A stretch of DNA of 7,333 bases from Acinetobacter geminorum (GTDB lineage: Bacteria; Pseudomonadota; Gammaproteobacteria; Pseudomonadales; Moraxellaceae): the NCBI RefSeq assembly GCF_013009345.1, contig NZ_JABELE010000036.1, positions 1 through 7,333 of the forward strand, written 5' to 3'. Position 1 is the stretch's first letter, and each line of letters opens with the position of its first letter. The position numbers and the translations under genes were made by a program. Under the pieces are notes generated by a model. It saw only the letters and a list, made by a program, of their open reading frames with translations. It searched no databases and had not been told where the DNA came from. Below are positions 1 through 7,105 of this stretch, one piece after another.

Positions 1-105
1 GTTTGGTGTGGTAACTCAACTGATGGCTCTAGTCCTTATGTTTTTCAAGTCAATTTCTTATCCGCGATTCGGGTTAATTTAATATTTCTTAAAATCCAAA
101 AATAA
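1..105 (+). other. Possible 3' end of an unrecognised reading frame
   Basis: Frame 1 is open from the window edge to a TAA at 103-105, giving 34 residues beginning VWCGNSTDGSSPYVFQVNF. A second frame is also open to a TAA at 80-82, so openness alone does not prove coding. I do not recognise either peptide. The segment is less AT-rich than the stretch after it, which would fit the tail of an upstream gene, but no family can be named. Confidence 0.2.
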
Positions 106-195
106 TAACTATTGATATATAAAAACTTTTTAGTATGAAAAATCTTTAAATTTTATTATTCTTATTTTAATTATTAAATAAAATGGTTCATTGGC
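106..195 (+). promoter_or_regulatory. AT-rich leader and candidate promoter of the hsd operon
   Basis: This stretch is almost entirely A and T. A candidate -35 TTGATA lies at 112-117 and a weak -10 TATGAA at 134-139, with a 16-base spacer; that would leave an untranslated leader of about 50 bases. The -10 matches only four of six consensus bases and other AT-rich hexamers would also serve, so the exact promoter is uncertain. No Shine-Dalgarno precedes the hsdR ATG. A six-codon ORF overlaps that start (183-203). Confidence 0.3.
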
Positions 196-203
196 ATGGA
201 TAA
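183..203 (+). promoter_or_regulatory. Overlapping six-codon upstream ORF at the hsdR start
   Basis: An ATG at 183 opens a six-codon frame (MVHWHG) that stops with TAA at 201-203, just past the hsdR ATG at 196. It is in a different frame from hsdR. Neither start has a visible Shine-Dalgarno. If used, initiation at 183 would compete with or re-feed initiation at 196 and could keep nuclease subunit synthesis low. This is inference from geometry, and chance is possible in AT-rich DNA. Confidence 0.2.
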
Positions 204-2577
204 AAAGAAATTATCTGAGCGAGATATATGCAGTAAATTTATTAATCCAGCTTTAGAACAAGCAGGTTGGACAGCGCATCAAATTCGTGAAGAAGTTACT
301 TTTACCAATGGCCAAATTATGGTGAGGGGAAAATTGCATACTCGTGGTGAGCGTAAACGTGCTGACTATGTCCTTTATTATAAAAAAAATATTCCTTTAG
401 CAGTTATTGAAGCTAAAGATAATAATCATAGTGTTGGAGCAGGTATGCAACAGGCTTTAGCCTATGCAGATTGCTTACAAGTGCCTTTTATTTTTTCGAG
501 TAATGGAGATGGGTTCTTATTCCATGATCAAACAGGATTATTTGGAAAAGTTGAACAAGAATTAGGATTAGATGAGTTTCCTTCACCAGAACGACTATGG
601 AAACTTTATGAGCAACATAAAGGATTAACAACACCAGAGTCAAAGCAAATTGTTGAATACCCATATTATGATGATGGTTCAGGACGTATACCACGTTATT
701 ACCAAGTAAATGCGATTAATAAAACTATTGAGGCAATTGCACGTGGTCAAAATCGTATTTTACTTGTGATGGCGACAGGTACAGGTAAAACCTATACAGC
801 TTTTCAAATTATATGGAGGCTATGGAAGGCTGGCGCTAAAAAAAGGATTTTATTTTTAGCAGATCGAAATATTTTAGTAGACCAAACTAAGAATAAAGAT
901 TTCAAACCTTTCGGTCAGAAAATGACAAAAATATCAAAGAGAATGATTGATAAGAGTTATGAAATCTATCTTTCACTTTATCAAGCAGTGACTGGTTCAG
1001 AAGAAGAAAAAAATATCTATAAACAGTTTACACCTGAATTCTTTGACTTAATTATTATTGATGAATGTCATCGTGGTAGTGCTAATGAGGATTCGGCTTG
1101 GCGTGAAATTTTAGAATATTTTAGTTCAGCCACTCATGTTGGTTTAACGGCTACTCCAAAAGAGACGAAAGACACTTCAAATATTACATATTTTGGTGAT
1201 CCTGTTTATACCTATACATTAAAACAGGGGATTCAAGATGGTTTTCTTGCACCTTATAAAGTTATCCGTATCGATATAGATAAAGATTTACAAGGATGGC
1301 GTCCAGAAAAAGGCAAGAAAGATCTGCATGGATATGAAATTACAGATCGTATTTATAATCTAAAAGATATGGACAAGGGACTTATTTTAAAAAAGCGAAC
1401 AGAACTTGTTGCTAAAAAAATTACAGAGTTTTTAGTTAATACTGATCCCTATGCAAAGACAATTGTATTTTGTGACGATATTGACCATGCAGAACGTATG
1501 CGAGAAGCCCTAGTTAATTTGAATCCTGAACGAATCAAAGAAAATTATAAATTTGTCATGAAAATTACAGGCGATGATAAAGAAGGCAAAGCTGAACTAG
1601 ATAACTTTATTAATCCTGAAGAACGATACCCTGTCATAGCAACAACATCTAAACTGATGACCACAGGTGTAGATTCTGAAACTTGTAAATTGATCGTACT
1701 TGATCAGCATATTAAGTCTATGACTGAGTTTAAACAGATGATTGGTCGTGGTACACGTATTAATGAAGAGTTTGGAAAAACTTGGTTCACGATTATGGAT
1801 TTTAAAAAAGCGACAGAACTTTTTAGTGATCCAGCTTTTGATGGGGAACCGGTTGTTATTTATGAGCCAAAACCTGATGATCCTATCGTACCGCCTGATG
1901 AGACAGATATAGGTGAGGAAGATGATACAGATAAAGAAGATGATCCTGATGATGATTCAACAATAGGCGGTACTTCTGGTGATGATACCGGCGGGGGCGG
2001 TGGAGAATTACCAAGAAAATTTTATGTAAATGATGTCTCTGTTAACGTGATTGGAGAACGAGTTCAGTTCTATGATAATGATGGGAAATTAGTTACTGAG
2101 TCTTTGAAAGATTATACACGACAACATATTTTAAAGGATTATCAATCACTAGATGCATTTTTAAGAAAATGGAAAGGTGCTGATAAAAAGTCTCTAATTA
2201 TTGATGAGTTTAAAAAACAAGGTGTAATTTTTGAAGCCTTAGAGGATGAAGTCGGCAGAGACTTTGATCCTTTCGATATGATTTGTCATATTGCTTTTGA
2301 CCAACCTGCTCTAACTAAAAAAGAACGTGCTAATAATGTGCGTAAACGTAATTACTTCACGAAATATAATGAGCAAGCTCGTCAAGTATTAGATGCATTA
2401 TTAGATAAATATGCAGATCAGGGGATTGAGCCAATTGAAGATGTAAAGATTTTACAAATTCCTCCGTTTAATCAAATGGGATCAATCATTGAAATTATTC
2501 AGTCATTTGGATCGGTTGAAGCGTATACAAATGCTTTAAAAGAATTAGGAGATCATTTATATGATGATGCATCTTAA
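196..2577 (+). CDS. hsdR: Type I restriction enzyme subunit R, EcoEI-like (HsdR)
   Basis: Motor and nuclease subunit of a type I restriction system: it translocates DNA with ATP and cuts far from the recognition site when bound to the HsdM-HsdS methyltransferase at an unmethylated target. The N-terminus holds the PD-(D/E)xK-like nuclease, with D57 in RADYVL and E72-x-K74 in VIEAKD. The SF2 helicase core follows: Walker A ATGTGKT at 193-199, DECH at 289-292, LTATP at 317-321, TTGVDSE at 489-495 and QMIGRGTRINE at 514-524 with likely arginine fingers. Residues about 553-604 are an acidic and glycine-rich linker, followed by an EcoEI_R_C-type C-terminal domain that docks on the methyltransferase. 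The length of 793 aa is normal for type IB HsdR (around 800). The start at 196 is chosen because an in-frame stop lies at 175-177 and the conserved N-terminus begins within ten residues of it; no Shine-Dalgarno is visible. It is the first gene of hsdR-hsdM-hsdS and appears intact. Confidence 0.95.
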   Translation: MDKKKLSERDICSKFINPALEQAGWTAHQIREEVTFTNGQIMVRGKLHTRGERKRADYVLYYKKNIPLAVIEAKDNNHSVGAGMQQALAYADCLQVPFIFSSNGDGFLFHDQTGLFGKVEQELGLDEFPSPERLWKLYEQHKGLTTPESKQIVEYPYYDDGSGRIPRYYQVNAINKTIEAIARGQNRILLVMATGTGKTYTAFQIIWRLWKAGAKKRILFLADRNILVDQTKNKDFKPFGQKMTKISKRMIDKSYEIYLSLYQAVTGSEEEKNIYKQFTPEFFDLIIIDECHRGSANEDSAWREILEYFSSATHVGLTATPKETKDTSNITYFGDPVYTYTLKQGIQDGFLAPYKVIRIDIDKDLQGWRPEKGKKDLHGYEITDRIYNLKDMDKGLILKKRTELVAKKITEFLVNTDPYAKTIVFCDDIDHAERMREALVNLNPERIKENYKFVMKITGDDKEGKAELDNFINPEERYPVIATTSKLMTTGVDSETCKLIVLDQHIKSMTEFKQMIGRGTRINEEFGKTWFTIMDFKKATELFSDPAFDGEPVVIYEPKPDDPIVPPDETDIGEEDDTDKEDDPDDDSTIGGTSGDDTGGGGGELPRKFYVNDVSVNVIGERVQFYDNDGKLVTESLKDYTRQHILKDYQSLDAFLRKWKGADKKSLIIDEFKKQGVIFEALEDEVGRDFDPFDMICHIAFDQPALTKKERANNVRKRNYFTKYNEQARQVLDALLDKYADQGIEPIEDVKILQIPPFNQMGSIIEIIQSFGSVEAYTNALKELGDHLYDDAS
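1852..2010 (+). other. Acidic and Gly-rich linker in HsdR
   Basis: HsdR residues 553-605 form a low-complexity stretch rich in Asp, Glu, Pro and Gly, ending in a five-glycine run. It separates the helicase motor from the C-terminal assembly domain. Similar acidic linkers occur in EcoEI-type HsdR proteins, so this is a flexible hinge and not evidence of damage. The repeated GAT and GAA codons make it the most repetitive part of the gene. Confidence 0.7.
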
Positions 2578-2635
2578 TGATCTGATTGGTACAATTGCCG
2601 CCAAATTTTTAAAATCTAATGCAGTTGTAATATGA
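2561..2635 (+). CDS. Candidate 24-codon leader ORF coupling hsdR to hsdM
   Basis: A short frame begins with three consecutive ATG codons at 2561 inside the end of hsdR, runs through the whole hsdR-hsdM gap, and ends with TGA at 2633-2635. That stop overlaps the hsdM ATG at 2632 in an ATGA arrangement, the usual geometry for translational coupling. It has a good Shine-Dalgarno, AGGAG at 2547-2551, nine bases before the first ATG, whereas hsdM itself has no visible ribosome site. The product would be MMMHLNDLIGTIAAKFLKS plus five residues; I recognise no domain. I infer that its role, if any, is to deliver ribosomes to hsdM and not to make a functional peptide. Confidence 0.4.
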   Translation: MMMHLNDLIGTIAAKFLKSNAVVI

Positions 2636-4107
2636 GCATTTCAGGAACAATTAAATCCATTCAAGATACCATGCGTGAAGACGTAGGCGTTGATGGTGAT
2701 GTACAACGTCTTGGACAGTTGGTGTGGATGTTGTTCCTTAAAGTTGTTGATGACCGAGAAAATGAACTGGCAACTTTGGCTTTATTGGAAGGGCAAACTT
2801 TTAAATCTCCGATTCCTGAAAAATTTCGTTGGCGTAATTGGGCTGCTAATGATGAGGGGATGACAGGGGATGAGCTTAAAAATTTTATCGATAATGAATT
2901 GTTTCCAGCTTTACAAAATTTAGCTGTTGAAAATGATGATCCACGTGCCCGTGTAGTACAAAATGTATTTTCTGATGCATATAACTACATGAAATCTGGT
3001 GGTTTAATTCGTAAAATCATTAACCAAATTCAGAAAGGGTTCGATTTTAATAAATCTAAAGAGCGTCATGCCTTTGGTGATATTTACGAACAGTTATTAC
3101 GTGATTTGCAAGCAGCCAAGAATTCAGGGGAGTTTTATACTCCGCGTGCAGTCACCACTTTTATGGCACAGGTTGTTGACCCCCAATTAGGTGAGTCTGT
3201 ACTTGACCCTGCATGTGGTACAGGTGGATTCCTTACTTCTGCAATTGAGCACAAACGTGAAAAGTATGTTCAAACTGCTGAAGACGAAAAAGTTTTACAA
3301 AGTAGTATTTACGGAATTGAAAAGAAACCTTTACCGCATTTGCTATGTACAACCAATATGATTTTGCATGGTATTGATGTACCTGTACAAATCCGTAGAG
3401 ACAATACTTTATCTTATCCATTAATCTCATGGGGAACTGATAAACGTGTAGATGTAGTTCTGACTAATCCTCCATTTGGTGGCACAGAAGAACAAGGGAT
3501 TGAGAAGAATTTCCCTTCAAAATTCCAGACTCGCGAAACAGCTGATTTATTTATGGTGTTGATCATTCAGCTTTTAAAAGCGCATGGTCGTGCAGCAGTA
3601 GTATTGCCAGATGGCTTTATGTTTGGTGAGGGCATCAAAACAGCCATTAAAGAAAAATTAATGGAAGATTGTAATCTACACACGATTGTTCGTTTACCTA
3701 AGTCTGTATTCGCGCCTTACACACCCATTAGTACTAATATTTTATTCTTTACCAAGGGTAAGAGAACAGAACATGTATGGTTCTATGAGCATCAATTACC
3801 ACAGGGTGTAAAAGCCTATAACAAAACTAAGCCACTACAACTTAAAGAGTTCGATGCTTTAAAAGCATGGTGGGGCGTCGAGCGTGATGGGTTTGCTAGT
3901 CGTGTAGCAAATGAACAAGCATGGAAAGTATCTCTTCAAGATATTATTGATCGTAACTATAACCTTGATATAAAAAATCCTCATCAGGTTGAAGAGGATG
4001 TAAAAGACCCTAAAGAGCTTTTAATTAAATATGAAAGTCTTGAGGCTGAGGTTGCTAAAATTCGTCAGCAATTAAAAACTATTTTAGATGAAGCTTTGGG
4101 GCAATAA
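2632..4107 (+). CDS. hsdM: Type I restriction-modification methyltransferase subunit (HsdM)
   Basis: N6-adenine DNA methyltransferase subunit. Two copies join one HsdS to methylate adenine in each half of a bipartite target, protecting the host chromosome; the same complex is the core on which HsdR assembles. Residues 1 to about 150 form the helical HsdM N-terminal domain. The catalytic domain shows motif X-like GEFYTPR at 166-172, the AdoMet-binding motif I DPACGTGGF at 192-200, and catalytic motif IV NPPF at 279-282. The C-terminus, about 460-491, is helical and Glu/Lys-rich as expected for packing on HsdS. At 491 aa it matches the EcoAI/EcoEI group (about 490). The start at 2632 is the first possible ATG after an in-frame stop at 2617-2619. 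No Shine-Dalgarno is visible, but its ATG overlaps the stop of a small leader ORF. The gap to hsdR is 54 bases and to hsdS 6 bases, so the three genes are one operon. It appears intact. Confidence 0.95.
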   Translation: MSISGTIKSIQDTMREDVGVDGDVQRLGQLVWMLFLKVVDDRENELATLALLEGQTFKSPIPEKFRWRNWAANDEGMTGDELKNFIDNELFPALQNLAVENDDPRARVVQNVFSDAYNYMKSGGLIRKIINQIQKGFDFNKSKERHAFGDIYEQLLRDLQAAKNSGEFYTPRAVTTFMAQVVDPQLGESVLDPACGTGGFLTSAIEHKREKYVQTAEDEKVLQSSIYGIEKKPLPHLLCTTNMILHGIDVPVQIRRDNTLSYPLISWGTDKRVDVVLTNPPFGGTEEQGIEKNFPSKFQTRETADLFMVLIIQLLKAHGRAAVVLPDGFMFGEGIKTAIKEKLMEDCNLHTIVRLPKSVFAPYTPISTNILFFTKGKRTEHVWFYEHQLPQGVKAYNKTKPLQLKEFDALKAWWGVERDGFASRVANEQAWKVSLQDIIDRNYNLDIKNPHQVEEDVKDPKELLIKYESLEAEVAKIRQQLKTILDEALGQ

Positions 4108-4110
4108 GTC

Positions 4111-4122
4111 AGGATGAGTAAG
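4111..4122 (+). promoter_or_regulatory. Ribosome binding site that decides the hsdS start
   Basis: AGGA at 4111-4114 touches the first in-frame ATG of hsdS at 4114, too close to serve it. The same AGGA is eight bases from a second in-frame ATG at 4123, a normal spacing. Translation may therefore begin at 4123 (MTDVKKLITE), removing three residues from the longest reading. Confidence 0.5.
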
Positions 4123-6519
4123 ATGACAGATGTTAAAAAACTCATTACTGAGAATCTAGATATTTGGTTAACCGCAGAAACTGAGAAAAAGTCGGGACGT
4201 GGACGGAGTTCAGGTTCTAATGATTCAATTTATGGAGTGAAAAAGCTGCGTGAATTGATTCTAGATTTGGCAGTCCATGGCAAATTAATTTCACAGGTTG
4301 AGTCTAAATTAGATGTAAGAAAACTAGTTGAGACTCATATTCAAGATCAAAAACTTAATATTAAAAAACCTTTTATTATAGATAAAACTAATTTGCCTCT
4401 ACATTGGGTACGGGTACATTTAGCTACGATTGCGGACCATAATACTGGTAAAACATTAGATAAAAATCGTAATACAGGCAGTTCACGCTCATATATCACA
4501 ACATCTAATTTATATTGGGGAAGATTTGAACTTGATGATCTTAAAGAATTTTTAATTGAAGATTCTGAATTAGAGCGCTGTCAAGCTAGAAAAGGTGATT
4601 TACTTGTTATTGAGGGAGGAGATGCTGGTCGATCGGCTATTTGGTGGGATGATGAACCTATATGCTTTCAGAATCATATTCATCGAGTAAGACCCTTTTC
4701 AGGTATCATAAGTGAATATTTATATAGATGTTTTGAGCAATTTTATCTAAGCGGTGAGATAGAAAATTATCGACAAGGTGTGGGTATAAAAAGTCTATCT
4801 GGCAAAAGATTGGCTCAAATTCCAATCAACTTACCTCCACTTGAAGAACAAAAACGCATTGTTGCTAAAGTCGATGAGCTTATGCAATTATGCGATCAAC
4901 TCGAACAGCAGCAAAATTTAAGCTCTGAAGCACATGATCAATTAGTTGATACATTCTTAAATGTTTTAATTAATTCCTCCGATGTTGATGAGTTCCAACA
5001 GAACTGGCAACGTATTTCAGAAAACTTTGGTTTGCTATTTACCACTGAATACAGTATTGAAAAGTTAAAACAAACAATTTTGCAGTTAGCTGTAATGGGC
5101 AAGTTAGTAAAACAAGACCCAAATGATGAAGATGTTAATTTTTTACTTAAAAGAATAGAAATAAATAAAAATGAAAGAGTTAAGAGTAAAGAAATACAAA
5201 AGCCCAAAGTAATTAGTGTCGAGCAATCATTAAAGTTTGATATCCCCCAAAATTGGAAAAAAGTACTTCTAAATGATATTGCATTTGTAACTAAGTTAGC
5301 TGGGTTTGAATATACCAAATATATGAAGTTAGCAGATTCAGGTGAGGTTCCAGTTATTAGAGCACAGAATGTAAAACCTTTTGAGCTAAACGAAAATAGT
5401 CTAAAGTATATTGACTTGGAAACTTCTCAACTATTGCAAAGATGTGCACTAGATAGAAAAGCTTTATTGATGACATTTATTGGAGCTGGAATTGGAGATG
5501 TATGTGTATTCAATAAAGAACAAAGATATCATCTAGCACCAAATGTAGCTAAAATTGAGCCATTTGCTGACACAAATATTAATTATCTTTTAATCTTTTT
5601 AAATGGTATTTGGGGAAAAGATGAAATTTTTAAATCGCTTAAAGCTACAGCTCAACCTAGTATTTCAATGACAACAATTCGTGAAATTTGGTTGCCTCTA
5701 CCTCCATTAACTGAACAGAATAGAATCGTTGAAAAAGTAAATGAACTTTTTTCCATTATTGATAAGCTGCAAATACTTCAAGGTAAATTACAAAAAACCA
5801 AGCTCCATTTAGCAGATACATTGGTTACAAATGCGTTGAGTGATTCAAACGATAAAAGTAAGTTTGAAGTTGCAGATAACATTGTCCAGTTTGAAAAGCC
5901 GATTGAGATTGTTAAACAGTCGAAACAAAAAAGTGTTGAACAGATTGATCTGTTTACAGATGATATTGTTGAAGATGATATAAAGCTTTTGTCTTTAGCT
6001 GCTGAAATCACATTTCAACTACATACAGAACCTACTTTTGGTCATTTAAAACTACAAAAGTTGATTTATCTGTGCCAACAGTTAAAACACATGGATTTAG
6101 CTGCTGATTTTAAGCAACATGCTGCTGGCCCCTATGACCGTAATATAGCAATATATATTGATACTGAATTTAAAAAGCGTCAGTGGTTTAGCTACCATAA
6201 AGATGAAACGCCAAAGTACAAACAACTTCGAAAATGTGGGGAACATAAGACAGATTTCGAAAGATTCTTTGCAAAAGAAGCATCCGAACTCAATGTATTA
6301 TTAGGACTTTTTAGAACGAGCAAATCTGATCATATAGAAATTGTTGCAACGCTCTTTGCTTGTTGGTTACGTTTGCTTGAGCAAAAGCAATCTGTTAGTG
6401 AAGAGCAGCTTTTAAGAGACTTTTACGCTTGGTCTGAAGAGAAGAAACGATTTAGTAAAGCTGAAGTATTAACTGGTTATAAGTGGATGCATCAATATTC
6501 AATTATACCTCAGGTTTAA
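4114..6519 (+). CDS. hsdS: Type I specificity subunit HsdS fused to a Panacea/SocA-like domain
   Basis: DNA recognition subunit of the type I system, here with an extra C-terminal module. Residues 40-61 (YGVKKLRELILDLAVHGKL) and 313-334 (YSIEKLKQTILQLAVMGKL) are the two copies of the conserved type IB repeat, one ahead of each target recognition domain. TRD1 spans about 96-245 and ends in LPPLEEQKRIVAKVDEL; TRD2 spans about 378-535 and ends in LPPLTEQNRIVEKVNEL. Each is followed by a helix that sets the spacing of the bipartite target, which cannot be read from sequence. EcoAI/EcoEI HsdS proteins are about 590 aa; this one is 801. The extra part has a polar linker with QIDLF at 610-614 and then, from about 622, a domain with KLQKLIYLCQQL at 646-657 and HAAGPYD at 669-675, matching the core of DUF4065/Panacea (SocA/GepA-type) proteins. 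The fold call is from motif recognition and has not been tested by profile search. The start may be 4123 and not 4114. No downstream terminator is obvious. Confidence 0.9.
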   Translation: MSKMTDVKKLITENLDIWLTAETEKKSGRGRSSGSNDSIYGVKKLRELILDLAVHGKLISQVESKLDVRKLVETHIQDQKLNIKKPFIIDKTNLPLHWVRVHLATIADHNTGKTLDKNRNTGSSRSYITTSNLYWGRFELDDLKEFLIEDSELERCQARKGDLLVIEGGDAGRSAIWWDDEPICFQNHIHRVRPFSGIISEYLYRCFEQFYLSGEIENYRQGVGIKSLSGKRLAQIPINLPPLEEQKRIVAKVDELMQLCDQLEQQQNLSSEAHDQLVDTFLNVLINSSDVDEFQQNWQRISENFGLLFTTEYSIEKLKQTILQLAVMGKLVKQDPNDEDVNFLLKRIEINKNERVKSKEIQKPKVISVEQSLKFDIPQNWKKVLLNDIAFVTKLAGFEYTKYMKLADSGEVPVIRAQNVKPFELNENSLKYIDLETSQLLQRCALDRKALLMTFIGAGIGDVCVFNKEQRYHLAPNVAKIEPFADTNINYLLIFLNGIWGKDEIFKSLKATAQPSISMTTIREIWLPLPPLTEQNRIVEKVNELFSIIDKLQILQGKLQKTKLHLADTLVTNALSDSNDKSKFEVADNIVQFEKPIEIVKQSKQKSVEQIDLFTDDIVEDDIKLLSLAAEITFQLHTEPTFGHLKLQKLIYLCQQLKHMDLAADFKQHAAGPYDRNIAIYIDTEFKKRQWFSYHKDETPKYKQLRKCGEHKTDFERFFAKEASELNVLLGLFRTSKSDHIEIVATLFACWLRLLEQKQSVSEEQLLRDFYAWSEEKKRFSKAEVLTGYKWMHQYSIIPQV
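5941..5955 (+). other. Candidate sliding-clamp-binding pentapeptide QIDLF in HsdS
   Basis: HsdS residues 610-614 read QIDLF, fitting the bacterial beta-clamp binding pattern Q-L/I-S/D-L-F seen in replication and repair proteins. It sits in a polar, probably disordered linker between TRD2 and the Panacea-like domain, where such motifs are normally exposed. A five-residue match can arise by chance, so binding is inferred. Confidence 0.4.
5977..6516 (+). other. Panacea/SocA-like (DUF4065-like) domain within HsdS
   Basis: HsdS residues 622-801 form a mostly helical module. Its signature is a helix with KLQKLIYLCQQL (646-657), then FKQHAAGPYD (666-675), which fits the family pattern of KLQKLLY followed by an A-x-x-x-GP turn. 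The end, WSEEKKRFSKAEV then WMHQYSIIP, looks like a compact helix-turn unit that closes the domain. In other settings Panacea domains neutralise varied toxins or act as adaptors for protein targeting. Here the partner is unknown; HsdR or a phage protein are candidates by inference. Confidence 0.6.
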
Positions 6520-6620
6520 TTCCCCCAAGGCCCCCGTGCCACAACAGAACTTTAATTTTTTGCGCTGATTTAAAGTAATTTACTATTGCGACACAGAGAT
6601 AAGGGAGCTAAGCCAAACGC
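6520..6620. other. Convergent intergenic gap after hsdS
   Basis: About 100 bases separate the hsdS stop from the stop of the opposing small gene. It begins with two C5 runs (6522-6526 and 6531-6535) and then becomes AT-rich. No GC stem followed by a T-run is present for the operon strand. A 7-bp inverted repeat at its right edge is listed separately. Confidence 0.5.
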
Positions 6621-6625
6621 TTAGC
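6607..6625. terminator. Weak hairpin between convergent genes
   Basis: GCTAAGC at 6607-6613 and GCTTAGC at 6619-6625 form a perfect 7-bp stem with a 5-base loop, overlapping the TAA of the minus-strand gene. There is no U-run on either side, so it is at best a weak or Rho-assisted bidirectional end for the two convergent transcripts. Confidence 0.3.
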
Positions 6626-6905
6626 CCATGTCTTCTTTATCGCACCGTCGCATCACACTAAAAAAAGTAGGGGCAAAGTCCTGTGGGAGAGCAGGACTTT
6701 GCAAACTGACATGTTCTAGACGTTGCATGAGCTTATGCGAATACACTTGTTCAAGCCGTTGGTAAATACAGTCGCAACTGGCTTGGGTGTGTCCACCAGA
6801 CAGGCAAATTTCTTCAAAATCCTGCTGAGTGTGAATGTCGCAACCAGAAACACCGTAATCGCCTATTAAAAGGCTTAAAGCCAAAATAGGTTTATAAAGT
6901 TTCAT
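6621..6905 (-). CDS. Small Cys-rich putative lipoprotein
   Basis: A 94-aa product with a basic N-terminus (MKLYK), a hydrophobic stretch at residues 6-14, and VSGC at 19-22 matching a lipobox, so signal peptidase II cleavage before C22 is likely. An Asp at +2 (D23) is the inner-membrane retention signal in E. coli; whether it applies in this host is unknown. The acidic residue D16 inside the signal region is atypical and lowers confidence. The mature part has Cys at 34, 44, 46 and 88, with CDCIYQRLEQVYS at 44-56. This resembles small secreted proteins with a C-x-C-x-Y-x-x-L segment, but I cannot name the family or function. A modest ribosome site (CGAG) lies about seven bases upstream of the ATG at 6903-6905. 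The gene is convergent with hsdS, so it is not part of the restriction operon. It contains an internal terminator-like hairpin. Confidence 0.6.
   Translation of the reverse strand: MKLYKPILALSLLIGDYGVSGCDIHTQQDFEEICLSGGHTQASCDCIYQRLEQVYSHKLMQRLEHVSLQSPALPQDFAPTFFSVMRRCDKEDMG
6660..6702 (-). terminator. Intragenic terminator-like hairpin in the lipoprotein gene
   Basis: On the minus strand a perfect 11-bp stem (GCAAAGTCCTG at 6692-6702 with CAGGACTTTGC at 6673-6683, 8-base loop) is followed after six bases by seven T's at 6660-6666. It lies inside the coding region, about 40 bases before the stop codon. The gap before the U-run is larger than in a standard intrinsic terminator, so function is uncertain; it may instead stabilise the mRNA end. 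Confidence 0.4.
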
Positions 6906-7105
6906 ATTATTCTCGTGATAATTTTCACTAAGTTATTAATAAAAAAATAAGCCGCTTATATTTAAAGTATTAAAATCATTTTTAAAGGTAATAGTTAACC
7001 CGCCTGAAATACAGGAAAATAAAATGATTAAAATTTTAAAATAAAAGTATTTATAAATTTAAAATATTTTAGGTGAGAGAAAGCCTAAATTTTAAATAAA
7101 TAAAA
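6906..7105. other. AT-rich spacer upstream of the lipoprotein gene
   Basis: About 200 bases of very AT-rich DNA. I see no supported gene, tRNA or long repeat. It should hold the promoter of the minus-strand lipoprotein gene, but many A/T hexamers compete and none stands out. A short inverted repeat, TTTAGG/CCTAAA, flanks a purine-rich stretch near 7068-7089. Confidence 0.4.

Noticed and set aside
382..389. A8 run early in hsdR as a phase-variation tract
   Set aside because: Slippage here would disable the nuclease subunit, but eight A's encoding YKKN is common in AT-rich genes and no longer or repeated tract supports switching.
488..694. Minus-strand 68-codon frame inside hsdR
   Set aside because: It lies opposite the well-supported HsdR reading frame, has no recognisable domain and no ribosome site; a shadow frame.
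3233..3430. Minus-strand 65-codon frame inside hsdM
   Set aside because: Opposite the conserved methyltransferase motif I to IV region, with no domain; a shadow frame.
4938..5318. Minus-strand 126-codon frame inside hsdS
   Set aside because: Its low-complexity Ser/Leu/Phe-rich product is the reverse of an AT-rich coding region; the plus-strand HsdS frame is clearly real.
5778..6011. Minus-strand 77-codon frame over the HsdS linker
   Set aside because: Ser-rich product without any domain, opposite a continuous HsdS frame; a shadow frame.
6520..6545. C-rich stretch after hsdS as an operon terminator
   Set aside because: The only pairing is three base pairs (GGC/GCC) and no T-run follows closely.
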